Assembly: GCA_963818445.1 (NCBI GenBank)
Contig: CAWFSG010000003.1
Location: forward strand, 1 to 64,000
Origin: Prado023 sp963818445
GTDB lineage: Bacteria > Actinomycetota > Actinomycetes > S36-B12 > CAIYMF01
DNA length: 64,000 nucleotides
Reading direction: 5' to 3'
Shown here: one piece after another, positions 52,266 to 61,921 of the stretch
How positions within the stretch are numbered: the stretch's first letter is position 1
How the letters are laid out: every line of letters starts with the position of its first letter
Made by a program: the position numbers and the translations under genes
Notes under the pieces: model-generated
Seen by the model: the letters and a program-made list of their open reading frames with translations, nothing else
Database searches by the model: none
Told to the model about the DNA's origin: nothing

Positions 52266-53082
52266 TCAGGACGTGTGGCCCTCGGGCCTTCCCCTGCGCC
52301 CGGCGTGCTTCTCGGCCTTGACGTCCTGGGCGTAGGTGTCCATGTACGTCTGCCCGCCGAGGGCCAGCAGCGCATCGCGGACGATGGTGGCAAGCTCGTC
52401 GGCGTCCATGCGTCCGGGGATCAAGCGGGAGCGGCTCGGAGACGCGCACGTGGGCCCGGATGCGACGCGGGAACGAATGGTTCTCGTACTGCGTGGTCAC
52501 CACGTGGACCGGGACGTCCGGATTGGCCTGCAGCAGGGGGATCATGATCCGCTTGTGCAGCTTGTGCAGCACGTTCGGATCCGGGGACCGGGTGCCCTCC
52601 GGGTACAGCGCGATCCGCCCCACCCCCCCGCTGCTGCCCAGCGCGTACCTCGACATCTGCATCGCCCACTCGGTGGACGCGACATCGCCACGGCGCAGCG
52701 GGATCTGCCCCATGAGGCGGAAGAACAGCGATCCGCGGTGCTCGAACCACTCGACCTTGGTGAACGCGCTGCACCGCCACCACGTGGCCATCACCACGCA
52801 GACGGGGTCCACGAAGTGCACGTGGTTGCCGATCAGGATCGCCGGACCCGGAGCCACCTTGTCCGCACCGTCGATGTCGACCGCCCACCGCACCCGCAGA
52901 AGACGCATGGCCGCGATCGTGGCCCAGTAGGTGCGCGAGCGCCCGGGCCGTCCGATCCGCACCCCCGGGTAGAGCCTGCGCGCCTCGGCCAGCAGCGTGT
53001 CGTAGTCGCGGGTTGTCGCCTCCGGAAGCTCTGCTGGGGACGGATCCGGGGTGCGCTCAGGGGACGGGTCAGGGCGTGCCAT
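52266..53082 (-). CDS. 1-acyl-sn-glycerol-3-phosphate acyltransferase-like (PlsC), one frameshift
   Basis: Reconstructed at about 271 residues. The acyltransferase motifs NHVHFVDPV (HX4D form), FRLMGQIPLRRGD and LYPEGTRSPD (EGTR) are present in order. It transfers an acyl chain to lysophosphatidic acid or a related acceptor. At 52425 an extra base changes the frame; past it the restored end reads GRMDADELATIVRDALLALG and stops at 52266. ATG 53082 lies 7 nt after CAGAAT, a weak -10. In-frame starts further upstream lack homology. Confidence 0.85.
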
Positions 53083-53089
53083 GGAGACG

Positions 53090-53095
53090 ATTCTG
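53090..53095 (-). promoter_or_regulatory. Weak -10 element before 53082
   Basis: CAGAAT on the minus strand, 7 nt before the ATG at 53082. It differs from TANNNT at the first base. Confidence 0.35.
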
Positions 53096-53179
53096 CCCTG
53101 CGGCACCGGTAGCCTGCCGCATCAGAGGGCACCACCGGCGCACGACCGGAGGCTGGACCACTCGTCGAGGAGGTCACCG

Positions 53180-54832
53180 ATGCCCGCCCGCTGCCTGCCG
53201 GAGCGCCCGAGGTTCAAGTCCCGGGCGGAGAAGGTGGCCTTCCACGCGCTGGCCAGCAAGCTGCGCGACGTCGACGTGCTCCTGGCCAACGTCCGGTTCA
53301 CCGGCCTGGACGGCGACTGGGAGGTCGACCTCGTGGTCGGCATGCCCGACGCCGGGTTCGCGGCCATCGAGGTCAAGGGCGGGCACGTCTGGCGTGAGGC
53401 CGGATCGTGGTGGCAGCAGACCCCCCAGGGCAAGCGGGCGATCGACCTCGAGGACCAGGTGACCTCGGGCAAGTACCTCCTGCGCCGCTACCTGAAGAAG
53501 CACCCCGGGTGGACGCACGGCGAGCTGCGGATGATCCACATGGTGATCCTCCCGGACACCGAGCTCGGCCCCGAGGATCCCTCCCCCGGCCTGCCCAGGA
53601 CGTGGATCATCGATCGCACCGAGCTCGCCGAGGCCGCCGGCCGGGTGTTCGACCTGCTCACCGGCCCGTTGCGCAACGAGCCGACGGCGCTCCCCGGGAT
53701 CGACGTGGTGGAGGACGCAGCGCAGATCCTGGGCGGACGCGGCGATCAGCAGAAGGAGCTGGCCGGGATGCTGGCCGTGCGCGGCGACCATGTGGACCGG
53801 CTCACCGAGGCCCAGTACAACGTCCTGGACGTCGCTCGCCGGATCCCGCGCATCGAGGTGATCGGCGGACCCGGCACCGGCAAGACGTGGCTGGCCATCG
53901 AGCAGGCCCGGCGCTGGGCCGCCGACGGGCAGCGGGTGGCCGTCATCTGCTACTCCCGTGGGCTGTCGACGTGGATCGCCCGTCGGGTGGCGCACTGGCC
54001 CAAGGCCCTGCGCCGCAACGTCCGGGTGCGCACCTACCACGCACTGGGCGTGGAGTGGGGCGTCGAGATCGCCGATGTCCGCGACCAGGACTACTGGGAT
54101 GTCACGATGCCCGCCCAGATGACCGAGCTGGCCCGCGCCCTGCCCGACGCCCAGCGCTTCGACGCCCTGATCGTCGACGAGGCCCAGGACTGCCCCGACG
54201 CGTGGTGGCCGTCGCTGCTGGCCTCGTTGCGCGACCCGGAGCGGGCCCGGATCGCGGTGTTCGCCGACGAGCAGCAGCGCATCTTCGACCGCGATGACCG
54301 CCCGGACCTGGGCCTGGTCCCCCTGACGCTGGACGCCAACCTGCGCAACAGCCGCCAGATCGGTGCCGTGTTCGCCCCCCTGGCCAGCGACGCCCCCGAA
54401 CTCCTGGGCGGCGAGGGTCCACCGGTCCGGTTCATCCAGTGCAGCGCGGCCGAGGCGATGGAGGCCGCGGACGACGCCGCGGTGGAACTCCTCGACCAGG
54501 GCTGGGACCCGCAGGATGTGGCCCTGCTGACCACCCATCACCGCCATCCGGAGCAGGCCAACCGCGTCGCGCTGGACGGCCGCGACGGGTACTGGGACTC
54601 CTTCTGGGACGGGACCGACCTGTTCTTCTCGACCGTCGCCGCATTCAAGGGCCTCGAGCGGCCGGCGGTCGTGCTGGCCGTCGACGGCTTCCGTGATCCC
54701 GCCACTGCCGCGGAGATCCTCTACGTCGGCCTGTCGCGCGCCCGCGACCTGCTGATCGTCTGCGGCGACATCGTCCAGATCCGCCGGGCCGCGGGTGACG
54801 AGGTCGCCGATCGGCTGCTCGGGAGGCGCTGA
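53180..54832 (+). CDS. NERD nuclease-related domain / SF1 helicase
   Basis: 550 residues. The N-terminal NERD domain (about 12-140: KSRAEKVAFHALASKLRDVD, GDWEVDLVVGMPDAGFAAIE, VKGG) carries the E...D...ExK nuclease pattern (EVDLVV, IEVKGG). A UvrD/Rep-like helicase follows: IGGPGTGKTWLA (motif I), DALIVDEAQDCPDAWW (II), LDANLRNSRQIG, FFSTVAAFKGLERPAVVLAV (V) and YVGLSRARDLLIV (VI). It probably cleaves and unwinds DNA in repair or defence. GAGGAGG at 53167-53173 precedes ATG 53180. Confidence 0.9.
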   Translation: MPARCLPERPRFKSRAEKVAFHALASKLRDVDVLLANVRFTGLDGDWEVDLVVGMPDAGFAAIEVKGGHVWREAGSWWQQTPQGKRAIDLEDQVTSGKYLLRRYLKKHPGWTHGELRMIHMVILPDTELGPEDPSPGLPRTWIIDRTELAEAAGRVFDLLTGPLRNEPTALPGIDVVEDAAQILGGRGDQQKELAGMLAVRGDHVDRLTEAQYNVLDVARRIPRIEVIGGPGTGKTWLAIEQARRWAADGQRVAVICYSRGLSTWIARRVAHWPKALRRNVRVRTYHALGVEWGVEIADVRDQDYWDVTMPAQMTELARALPDAQRFDALIVDEAQDCPDAWWPSLLASLRDPERARIAVFADEQQRIFDRDDRPDLGLVPLTLDANLRNSRQIGAVFAPLASDAPELLGGEGPPVRFIQCSAAEAMEAADDAAVELLDQGWDPQDVALLTTHHRHPEQANRVALDGRDGYWDSFWDGTDLFFSTVAAFKGLERPAVVLAVDGFRDPATAAEILYVGLSRARDLLIVCGDIVQIRRAAGDEVADRLLGRR

Positions 54833-54972
54833 TCCCGCGTGACGAATGTCTCGTCCGCGGTGATGCCGGGACCGGGAACAACAACTACCCTTGGCGAGTT
54901 GATTGAACGCGTGACCATTCCGGTCCGATGCCTCCGTGCCCCAGAGCCGCGTTCCCAAGCCCAGGAGTTCCC

Positions 54973-56529
54973 ATGCCCACGATCGATCCGCCGAGCACCT
55001 CGGCAGAAGCGCCACCCGCCGACCTGATGCCACGGGTGTCGGCCCACGACGTCCCACCGGCGGACCCGAAGCGGTTCAAGGCACTCGCGGTCATCGCCAT
55101 CGCCCAGCTGATGATCGTCCTGGACGCCTCGATCGTGAACCTCGCGATCCCCAGCGCCTCGGCTGACCTGCAGATCGCCCCGGCCGACGTCCAGTGGATC
55201 GTCACCGCCTACACGCTGACCTTCGGCGGCTTCCTGCTGCTCGGTGGACGCATCGCCGACTACTGGGGCCGCAAGCGCACGTTCCAGGTGGGCCTCGCCG
55301 GGTTCGCGCTGGCCTCGCTCATCGGCGGCCTCGCCCCCAACCTGGGCCTGCTGATCTCCGCCCGCGCCCTGCAAGGTGGGTTCGCCGCCCTGCTCGCCCC
55401 GGCCGCCCTGGCGCTGATCAGCGTGAGCTTCCACGATCCCAAGGAGCGCGCGAAGGCGTTCGGCGTCATCGGCGCGATCTCCGGTGCCGGAGCAGCGATC
55501 GGACTCCTGCTCGGTGGCGTTCTCACCGAGTACTTCTCGTGGCGCTGGTGCCTGGCGGTGAACACCCCCATCGCGCTGCTCACCCTGCTGTTCGCGCGCA
55601 GCCTGGTCAAGGAGTCCCGAGCCCAGGGGAACACCAGCTACGACATCCCCGGGGCCATCACCTCGACCCTCGGACTGGTCGCCCTGGTCTACGGGTTCAC
55701 CCAGGCGGCCCCGGACGGCTACACCGACTCGGCGCACTGGACCGACCCGAGCACCTACCTGTGGTTCGTCGCCGCGGCGATCCTCCTGGGGTCCTTCCTG
55801 GTGATCGAGATGCGCACGTCCAACCCACTGCTCCCGCTGCGCATCGTCCGTGAGCGCAACCGCGGTGGCGCCTACCTCTCGTCGCTGATCACCGGAGCTG
55901 GGCTGTTCGCCATGTTCCTCTTCCTCGGCCTCTACCTGCAGGTCATCAAGCAGTACTCGCCGGTGCAGGCCGGCTTCGCCTTCCTGCCGTTCAGCCTGGG
56001 CATCATCCTGGCCGCCGGGATCGCTGCGAACCTGATGCCCAAGGTGGGCCCCCGTCCGCTGATGGCCCCGGGCCTGCTCGTCGCCGCGGCCGGCATGTTC
56101 TGGCTCACCCGACTGACGCCGGAGTCGGACTACATGACCGCGATCCTGCCGCCCATGGTCATCATGAGCGTGGGCATGGCGTTCGTGTTCATCCCGACCG
56201 CGACCGTCGCCCTGCACGCCGTGGGCAACCACGACGCCGGCGTGGCCTCGGCCGTCATCAACACCTCACAGCAGGTCGGTGGGTCCCTGGGGACCGCGCT
56301 GATGAACACGGTTGCGGTCACCGCCACGTCGGCCTTCCTGACGGCCAATGCCGCCCTTGGCGACGCCGCCCTGCCTGAGGCCCTGACCACGGGCTACACC
56401 CGCGCGTTCCTGGTCGGCGGGATCCTGCTGCTCATCGCGGCCGTGGTCGTGCTCGTCATGATCCGGATCGGCCCGTCGGCCGCCGCCGAGGAGGACGAGG
56501 ACGCCCCCGCGGCGGTCCACTTCGGCTGA
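54973..56529 (+). CDS. MFS drug exporter, DHA2 (14-helix) family
   Basis: 518 residues with 14 predicted membrane helices. Motif A GGRIADYWGRKRTF (about 92-105) and motif C-like GAISGAGAAIGLLLGGVLTE (about 170-189) mark proton-driven DHA2 exporters of the EmrB/QacA group; LMIVLDASIVNLAIPSA is the DHA2 helix-1 signature with its conserved Asp. AGGAG at 54961-54965 precedes ATG 54973. No regulator is adjacent. Substrate unknown. Confidence 0.92.
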   Translation: MPTIDPPSTSAEAPPADLMPRVSAHDVPPADPKRFKALAVIAIAQLMIVLDASIVNLAIPSASADLQIAPADVQWIVTAYTLTFGGFLLLGGRIADYWGRKRTFQVGLAGFALASLIGGLAPNLGLLISARALQGGFAALLAPAALALISVSFHDPKERAKAFGVIGAISGAGAAIGLLLGGVLTEYFSWRWCLAVNTPIALLTLLFARSLVKESRAQGNTSYDIPGAITSTLGLVALVYGFTQAAPDGYTDSAHWTDPSTYLWFVAAAILLGSFLVIEMRTSNPLLPLRIVRERNRGGAYLSSLITGAGLFAMFLFLGLYLQVIKQYSPVQAGFAFLPFSLGIILAAGIAANLMPKVGPRPLMAPGLLVAAAGMFWLTRLTPESDYMTAILPPMVIMSVGMAFVFIPTATVALHAVGNHDAGVASAVINTSQQVGGSLGTALMNTVAVTATSAFLTANAALGDAALPEALTTGYTRAFLVGGILLLIAAVVVLVMIRIGPSAAAEEDEDAPAAVHFG

Positions 56530-56540
56530 CCGGCGCGACA

Positions 56541-56582
56541 AGTGCGCCCATCCGGCAGGATCCCTGTCCAGGTGGGCGCACT
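56541..56582. terminator. Long inverted repeat after the MFS gene
   Basis: AGTGCGCCCA (56541-56550) and TGGGCGCACT (56573-56582) are perfect 10-bp arms with a 22-base loop, 12 bases past the MFS stop. A likely bidirectional terminator or cruciform; no U tract. Confidence 0.5.
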
Positions 56583-56991
56583 CGCGCGTCTCTGGCCCAC
56601 CCCCACTCCCTCCCTTCCCCTCGCTCCACCCCAGGCTCCCGGCCCGCCCCACACCGGCGGGCCCGAGGATCCCCACGTGCACCGATCGCCGCGTTAGATC
56701 GGCTCGGTAGCGCCCGTTCGCCCGGCGTGCCCCGACTGCCGCGAATGGCGCCCCGGCTGAGGCTCTTCGCGGCAGTTAGAGCACGCATTCGCACCGGCCG
56801 GTCTCGAGGCGGGGCAGATGCGGCAAACCGAGCACCTACCCGTCCGCGGAGCTCTGCCGGGGCGCCGCAGTCTCCTGCGAACGGATCCACAGATTCGCCG
56901 GCTGACCCTTCACGGGAGCCCCTGACGTCGGTGACGATCCCCTCCATGCGAACACCCGACCCTTGGGCAATCCCGAACAGCCCCGTTCTCC
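56583..56991. other. Intergenic, no gene recognised
   Basis: About 410 bases of C/G-rich, mostly unstructured sequence between the MFS terminator and the decayed AbiEi-like gene. Open frames here lack start signals and family-like sequence. Confidence 0.4.
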
Positions 56992-57950
56992 TTGGGACAG
57001 GTCGCCCCGCGCGGTGTCACGCGCCATCACATCGCGGGTGCGCTTGCCCGTGGGACGCTGACGAGGTTGCGGCAGGGCGTCTACGTGAGCACTGGGGCCC
57101 TTCCGATGACCCGCGGGCGATGCATGAGCTGCGTGCCCTCGCCGAGCAGGTTGCCGCCCCCGGGCGGATCGGTAGCCACAGGACCGCCGCTATCGCGCTC
57201 GGACTCCCGCTGCTGCGAACCGACGCTGCCGCGGCCGGTCCGGTGCACCTCACGCAGCCGCAGGGCGGCCGCACGCACGTGGCCGACGCCGCACCCGGAT
57301 GGATGTTCGATCTCGGCGACCTCCCGACCCACCACCTCATGACGCTGCCCTCAGGACTGGTGGTGACCACGCCGGCCAGGACACGCTCGACCTGGCCACC
57401 GAGATGGAGCTGCCCGAGGCGCTCATGGTCGTCGACGCAGCGCTGCGCTAGAGTTGGGCAACCTCATGGGTCATGTCGACCGTCGCGCCTACCGGAACAC
57501 CCGCGCCGTGACGGCGGCGATGGGCGCGCTCCAGGAGGCCGCCGGACGGGTCACGGGTCGGGCGTCGCGTACCCGTGTGCAGGCGGTGCTGGCGGTCGCC
57601 AGCCCACTGCGCGAGTCACCGCTGGAGTCGTGGTCGTGTGGGCACTTCCACCTCGCCGGGGTTGCCGGAGCCGACGCTGCAGAAGCGCATCCGTACCCCT
57701 CTTGGCGACATGTACCCGGACTGCACGTGGGAGGAGTTCAGGGTCATCGGGGAGGCCGACGGAGAGGGCAAGTACGCCGATCAGTCCGCGTTCGCCCGGG
57801 AGAAAGAGCGTGAGTCAGCGTTCCGGGACCTGGGGTGGTCGGTGTTCGGTGGACGGGTCGCGAGGGCTTCGGCACTCCGGACGCGGTCGTGGATCGCGCC
57901 CGACGCGCCCTGGCGGCGGGTGGCTGGATGGGTTGATCGGGTGCTCGCGC
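56992..57950 (+). pseudogene. Decayed AbiEi/DUF559-like gene
   Basis: Fragments in several frames add up to a known actinobacterial layout. They are a winged-helix start (VAPRGVTRHHIAGALARGTL, TRLRQGVYVS), a middle part (AMHELRALAEQVAAPGRIGS, GRTHVADAAPGWMFDLGDLP, LDLATEMELPEALMVVDAAL) and a VSR-like DUF559 end (VRTPLGDM-like RIRTPLGDMYPD, FRVIGEADGEGKYADQSAFA, REKERESAFRDLGWSV). At least three frame changes and a TAG near 57450 break it, more than single indels can explain, so I call it a true pseudogene. The intact family is annotated as AbiEi-like antitoxin-domain proteins. Confidence 0.6.
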
Positions 57951-58062
57951 GCACGGGCGGTGGTGCGTGCCGACGGTGCTCCGGGATCCCGCGGCGCAGT
58001 GATTGCACGTCGGGCGAAGTCGGGGGACGGCGTGCGGTCCACTGGCGCGCGCTGTCGGCAGG

Positions 58063-58726
58063 CTACGCAGCAGCCTCGACGGGGCGCTCCCAGCGGTCGT
58101 CGACGCGCTGGAAGCCGACCTTGCCGAAGTAGTCGCTCGGGCTCGAGCGCGACATCCACGACCAGCGTCGTGAAGCCCTTGTCGGCGAACACCCCCGACT
58201 TGCGATAGACGAACTCGCCGGGGGTGAAGTCGCGGAACCGCTGCGTGACGTAGTCCAGCTCGACCTCGCCGACGCCCGCCCCAACATCACGGACCAGCAC
58301 CATCCCGACGGTCTCGTCGCCGCGGAGCACCAGGAACGCGGATCGCTCCGCGGCAGCCCCGGGCGACGCGGCGTCCGACTGCCCGGCGACGGCGGCCATC
58401 GAGAACGTCGGGTGGGTCGCGGCCAGGTCGTCAGCATGCACGCCCAGCACATGGCGCAGGTAGGCATCGTCCACGTCCACCTCGACGACCTCGTAGGCAG
58501 CCTCGTCGTGGCGCTCGCGGGTGAGCCGCCAGATCCAGTACGCGTCGATGACCGCGATGACGCCGTTCATCGCTGCGAACGGCCAGATCCCGAGCATGGC
58601 GTTGACGACGGTGGCCATCGCCGCCCCGACCAGGTTCATCCACCGGAACCGGAGCACGCGGGCCTGCATCAGTGACCAGACGACGAGGATCGAGCTGATC
58701 CAGCCGAAGATGTCCAGAGCCGACAT
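58063..58726 (-). CDS. YgjV-like membrane domain fused to GNAT domain, one frameshift
   Basis: Reconstructed at about 220 residues. Three membrane helices at residues 2-70 (IFGWISSILVVWSLMQARVL, LVGAAMATVVNAMLGIWPFA, AMNGVIAVIDAYWIWRL) match the YgjV inner-membrane family. The rest is a GNAT-like domain (SAFLVLRGDETVGMVLVRDV, GEVELDYVTQRFRDFTPGEF, then SDYFGKVGFQRVDDRW). The frame moves by one base in the GGG run 58139-58141 (CCC on the coding strand); without it the end reads EPSDYFGKVGF. The acetyl-acceptor is unknown. It is an unusual membrane-tethered acetyltransferase layout. Confidence 0.75.
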
Positions 58727-58852
58727 CCGTCGACCTCCTTCGTCGTGACCGGGCGTGCGACCTCGACAGCCGGGACCCGGCGGGGACCCCCCTGTGCGCG
58801 ACTGTAGCCAAGCCCGAGCCCCGACAGCCGATCCTCCGGCTGGTGGCCCCGG

Positions 58853-60043
58853 TCAGGCCTCCGTCGGCGCGGGCTGGTCGTCGGGTTCCCCGCTCGCGAC
58901 CATGTACGGGTGGACCGGCACGCCGTCGGGACGCCGCATCAGCGCGGCCAGGTCGGCCCGACGTGGATCGTCGTGGCCCGTGGCGTCGAAGGCGACGCCG
59001 TTTCGCTGCGAGGGCATCCGCTCGTCCATGAGGGTCAGCAGCGCGTAGGCACGCTCGTCGGCGGGGAACAGCAGGTTGATGTCCACACCGCGCGGCCAGA
59101 GCTGCCAGGAGCGCACGACCGAGATCTCGAAGGAGAACACGATGGCATTCGAGACCAGGAACAGCACCGAGAAGATCCCGACCACGGTCCCGAAGACCCC
59201 GTACACGGCCGACGACGACGTGATGAACCGACCGAGGAGGACGCTGCCCAGTCCGATGATCGTGGTCATGGCCAGCCCTCCGAGGGCGGCTCCGAGGCCC
59301 ACCTCGCCGAAGGTGAGCGACCGGCGGGTCAGGAAGGTCGCCGAGGCGTAGAGCAGCGCCGACGCGACGAGCCAGAGCAGGATGGATGCGGCAGCGCGCT
59401 GCGCGAACGCGTAGCCGGTCAGGTTCACCACCAGGGCCGAGCCGACGGTGACGACCAGCACCCCGATCCCCATCAGGACCACCATCAGCAGCACCCGGAT
59501 GTAGCGGGGACCGAACCCGTAGCGGAAGCGGTAGGGGACGCAGAAGACCTGGTTGACCATCGCGTACATCGAGAAGACCCCGGCAGTCCCGGCGAGGACC
59601 AGGCCGATGAGCGCCACGGCGAACGCCGGCCCCCCTGAGGGCAGCGCCTCGTAGGCATTGGTGACCTGGTCCTGGTACTCCGGGGGCACGATGTCGGCCA
59701 CGAGCTGGTCGACGAGGTCCTGGTGGCCGACGAGCAGCGCGTTCAGCAACGCGAACCCGGCGATCGCGAGCGGGAAGAGGCTCATGAAGCTGTAGTAGGC
59801 CAGGAGCGCGGCCAGTCGGCTGCCCTCGTCGTCGGCGTACTTCTTGAACGCCGCGTAGGTGAACGCGACCAGCCCGTGGCTGGCCTGCAGCCGGTCGATC
59901 ATCCGGCTCGTGCCCAGCACCCGCTTCTCGACGGAACCGGCCACACCGGTGTGCGAGGTGGGCGGCTCCCCTGCCGCGTAGTCACGGTCCGGGTCGAGCC
60001 ACGGCTCGTAGAACGCGCCGTTGTCGGCCTGCGGATCCTGCAT
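58853..60043 (-). CDS. YihY/virulence factor BrkB family protein
   Basis: 396 residues with six core helices starting LAALLAYYSFMSLFPLAIAG (the family's best-conserved stretch) and ending YGVFGTVVGIFSVLFLVSNA, plus acidic N- and C-terminal cytosolic tails. Residues in VNQVFCVPYRFRYGFGPR are also typical. Role unknown; envelope-related. ATG 60043 lies 7 nt after TACCCT, so the longer frame to 60127 is rejected. It is only distantly similar to the shorter YihY at 39118. Confidence 0.9.
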   Translation of the reverse strand: MQDPQADNGAFYEPWLDPDRDYAAGEPPTSHTGVAGSVEKRVLGTSRMIDRLQASHGLVAFTYAAFKKYADDEGSRLAALLAYYSFMSLFPLAIAGFALLNALLVGHQDLVDQLVADIVPPEYQDQVTNAYEALPSGGPAFAVALIGLVLAGTAGVFSMYAMVNQVFCVPYRFRYGFGPRYIRVLLMVVLMGIGVLVVTVGSALVVNLTGYAFAQRAAASILLWLVASALLYASATFLTRRSLTFGEVGLGAALGGLAMTTIIGLGSVLLGRFITSSSAVYGVFGTVVGIFSVLFLVSNAIVFSFEISVVRSWQLWPRGVDINLLFPADERAYALLTLMDERMPSQRNGVAFDATGHDDPRRADLAALMRRPDGVPVHPYMVASGEPDDQPAPTEA

Positions 60044-60050
60044 GGACCAC

Positions 60051-60056
60051 AGGGTA
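60051..60056 (-). promoter_or_regulatory. -10 element, leaderless start of 60043
   Basis: TACCCT on the minus strand, 7 nt before the ATG at 60043. Confidence 0.55.
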
Positions 60057-60177
60057 CGGGCCACGCCCCTGCGGGCAGAGGAACCTGCCCACAGCACTGC
60101 CTCTGGCCCGCGCCGGTTCGGCGACACTCCAGGAGGGCGCCTCGCAACGACCGCGATCGGAGCTCCCGCGATCGGAA

Positions 60178-61188
60178 CTACCCGCGCCCAGTCAGCTCCG
60201 CGGCGGCGACGTAGCCCAGGACCCGCTGGCGGTGGGTCAACGCCACCGCCTCGATGATGACCGCGAGGTTGCGCCCGGGCTGGACCGGGATGAGCACGCG
60301 GGCCAGTGGCACGCCGAACACCTCCTGCACCTGCTCGTTGATGCCGATGCGCTCGTACTCCTTGTCGATGTCCCGGGACTCGAGGACCACCACGACGGTG
60401 ATCCGGCCGTCACTGCGGATCGAGCCGATCCCGAACAGCTCCTCGACGTCGACCGAGCCCACGCCGGGGATGCTGATCACGAAGCCGGCATCGGGCAGGG
60501 CCCGGCCGCGCAGGTGGTCGCCGGAGATCCGACGGACCTCGACGACGTCGTCGGCGATCAGCCGGTGGCCACGCCGGACGAGTTCAAGGGTGGTCTCGGA
60601 CTGCCCGATTCCGGCGTCGCCGAGGATCAGCACCCCCTCGCCATGCACGTCCACGAGCCCAGCCTCGATCACCTGGCGCGGGGCCAGGGCGTGGATGAGC
60701 AGCCACGTCAGGGCGCTGGCGAACGGGCTGGTCTCCATCTCGGTCACGAACACCGGCACGTCATGGCGGTCCGCGGCGGCCACCATGTCGGGCATCACGT
60801 GCAGCCCGCGGGCCACGATCAGCGCGGGGAACCCGAGGGCGAAGTAGTCGTCGAGTCGCTTGGCCCGGATGCCCGGCTCCAGGCTCGAGAGGTAGGCGGT
60901 CTCGATCCAGCCGATGATCTGCAGCCGGTCGGAGCTGAACGCCTGGAGGTAGCCGGTGAGCTGCAGCCCCGGCCGGTTGACCTCGGAGGTGGTGATCTGG
61001 ACCGGCTCGAGGTCCAGGTGCCCACCGGCGACGCGCATGAGGCCCAGTCGGTCGACGATCTCGGGCAACGGGATCGAGTACCCCGAGGGCTCGCCGCCCG
61101 GCCTGCCGTCGCCCGGCCCGCCACCACTCGGCCCGCGCCCGCCGCCTGCTCCCGCGCCCGCCCCGCCGCGTCCCAATCGTCCCGGCAC
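60178..61188 (-). CDS. HPr kinase/phosphorylase-like pseudokinase
   Basis: About 336 residues with the full two-domain HprK layout. The N-terminal domain has EVNRPGLQLTGYLQAFSSDR; the P-loop region reads GVLILGDAGIGQSETTLELV. The Walker A lysine is Gln (CAG on the coding strand, near 60602). The histidine of the canonical HG(V/L)LVD is Glu (VIEAGLVDVHG), and the signature EIRGLGI reads ISIPGVGS; PVRPGRN reads PVQPGRN. By comparison with known HprK enzymes it should not phosphorylate HPr, yet the fold, RRGHRLIADDVVEVRR and the C-terminal region are intact, so a regulatory or binding role is likely. GTG 61188 starts two bases after the phosphatase stop. Third gene of the operon. Confidence 0.85.
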   Translation of the reverse strand: MPGRLGRGGAGAGAGGGRGPSGGGPGDGRPGGEPSGYSIPLPEIVDRLGLMRVAGGHLDLEPVQITTSEVNRPGLQLTGYLQAFSSDRLQIIGWIETAYLSSLEPGIRAKRLDDYFALGFPALIVARGLHVMPDMVAAADRHDVPVFVTEMETSPFASALTWLLIHALAPRQVIEAGLVDVHGEGVLILGDAGIGQSETTLELVRRGHRLIADDVVEVRRISGDHLRGRALPDAGFVISIPGVGSVDVEELFGIGSIRSDGRITVVVVLESRDIDKEYERIGINEQVQEVFGVPLARVLIPVQPGRNLAVIIEAVALTHRQRVLGYVAAAELTGRG

Positions 61189-61189
61189 C

Positions 61190-61921
61190 TCAGACCACCA
61201 ACTTCTCACGCAACATCGCCACGGAGTCCGCAAGGAACCCGTGGGCCATCAGGTATCCGACCACTGAGCCGTACTGCGCGTCGAGACCCGACAACAGCCC
61301 GCTCATGGCGTGGTCCGGGGACCCGCCGAGCACTTCGAACAGGCGCGGGGACACCGGGACCCCGCCGGACACCAGTGCGCCCATCGCCGCATTCAGCCAG
61401 GCCCCGTCGAGGTTCAGGGCGCTCTGGGTGTAGTCGGCCACGACGGCCGTCCGATCGACTCCAGCCGCCTCGAGTGCCAGCGCCACGACCAGCCCCGTCC
61501 GGTCCTTGCCTGCGGTGCAGTGCACGAGCACCGGGGCCGGCCCACTGTCGGCGATGACCGACACGGCTGTGGCGATCGTCCACCCCGATTCGGTCAGGAC
61601 CTGCGTGTAGAGCGCCTGGAGGCTGAAGACTCCGTCACTGTCGACGAGGGAGGACCGCGAGCCACCGTGGATCGGCAGCCAGACGTGCAGGGCACCGGGC
61701 AGCACGGACCGCGAATGGTCCTGGGATCGCTCCAGCGGGGAGCGCAGGTCGATGACCACGCCGATCCGCATGGCCGCGAGGTCGGCGGCGCCCGTGGCGG
61801 TCACGCCCGCGAGCGAATCGCTGCGGAAGAGCTGGCCGAACCGGGTCGTACCCCCAGAGGCGGGATACCCCCCGACGTCGCGGAAGTTGTGGGTCCCGTC
61901 GACATCCAGCCGCCCGGTCAC
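61190..61921 (-). CDS. Tyrosine/dual-specificity protein phosphatase (PtpB-like, Y_phosphatase3)
   Basis: 243 residues. The P-loop LVHCTAGKDRTGLV (about 131-144) holds the catalytic Cys and Arg of the HCxxGxxR signature with the AGKDR form typical of MptpB-like phosphatases. The N-terminal GTHNFRDVGGYP and RSDSLAGVT are the family's hallmark start. It removes phosphate from protein Tyr/Ser/Thr or phosphoinositides. ATG 61921 overlaps the stop of the upstream HprK gene (ATGA), and its stop abuts the pseudokinase gene. Its position between the two kinase-like genes suggests it reverses or modulates the kinase. Confidence 0.92.
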   Translation of the reverse strand: MTGRLDVDGTHNFRDVGGYPASGGTTRFGQLFRSDSLAGVTATGAADLAAMRIGVVIDLRSPLERSQDHSRSVLPGALHVWLPIHGGSRSSLVDSDGVFSLQALYTQVLTESGWTIATAVSVIADSGPAPVLVHCTAGKDRTGLVVALALEAAGVDRTAVVADYTQSALNLDGAWLNAAMGALVSGGVPVSPRLFEVLGGSPDHAMSGLLSGLDAQYGSVVGYLMAHGFLADSVAMLREKLVV

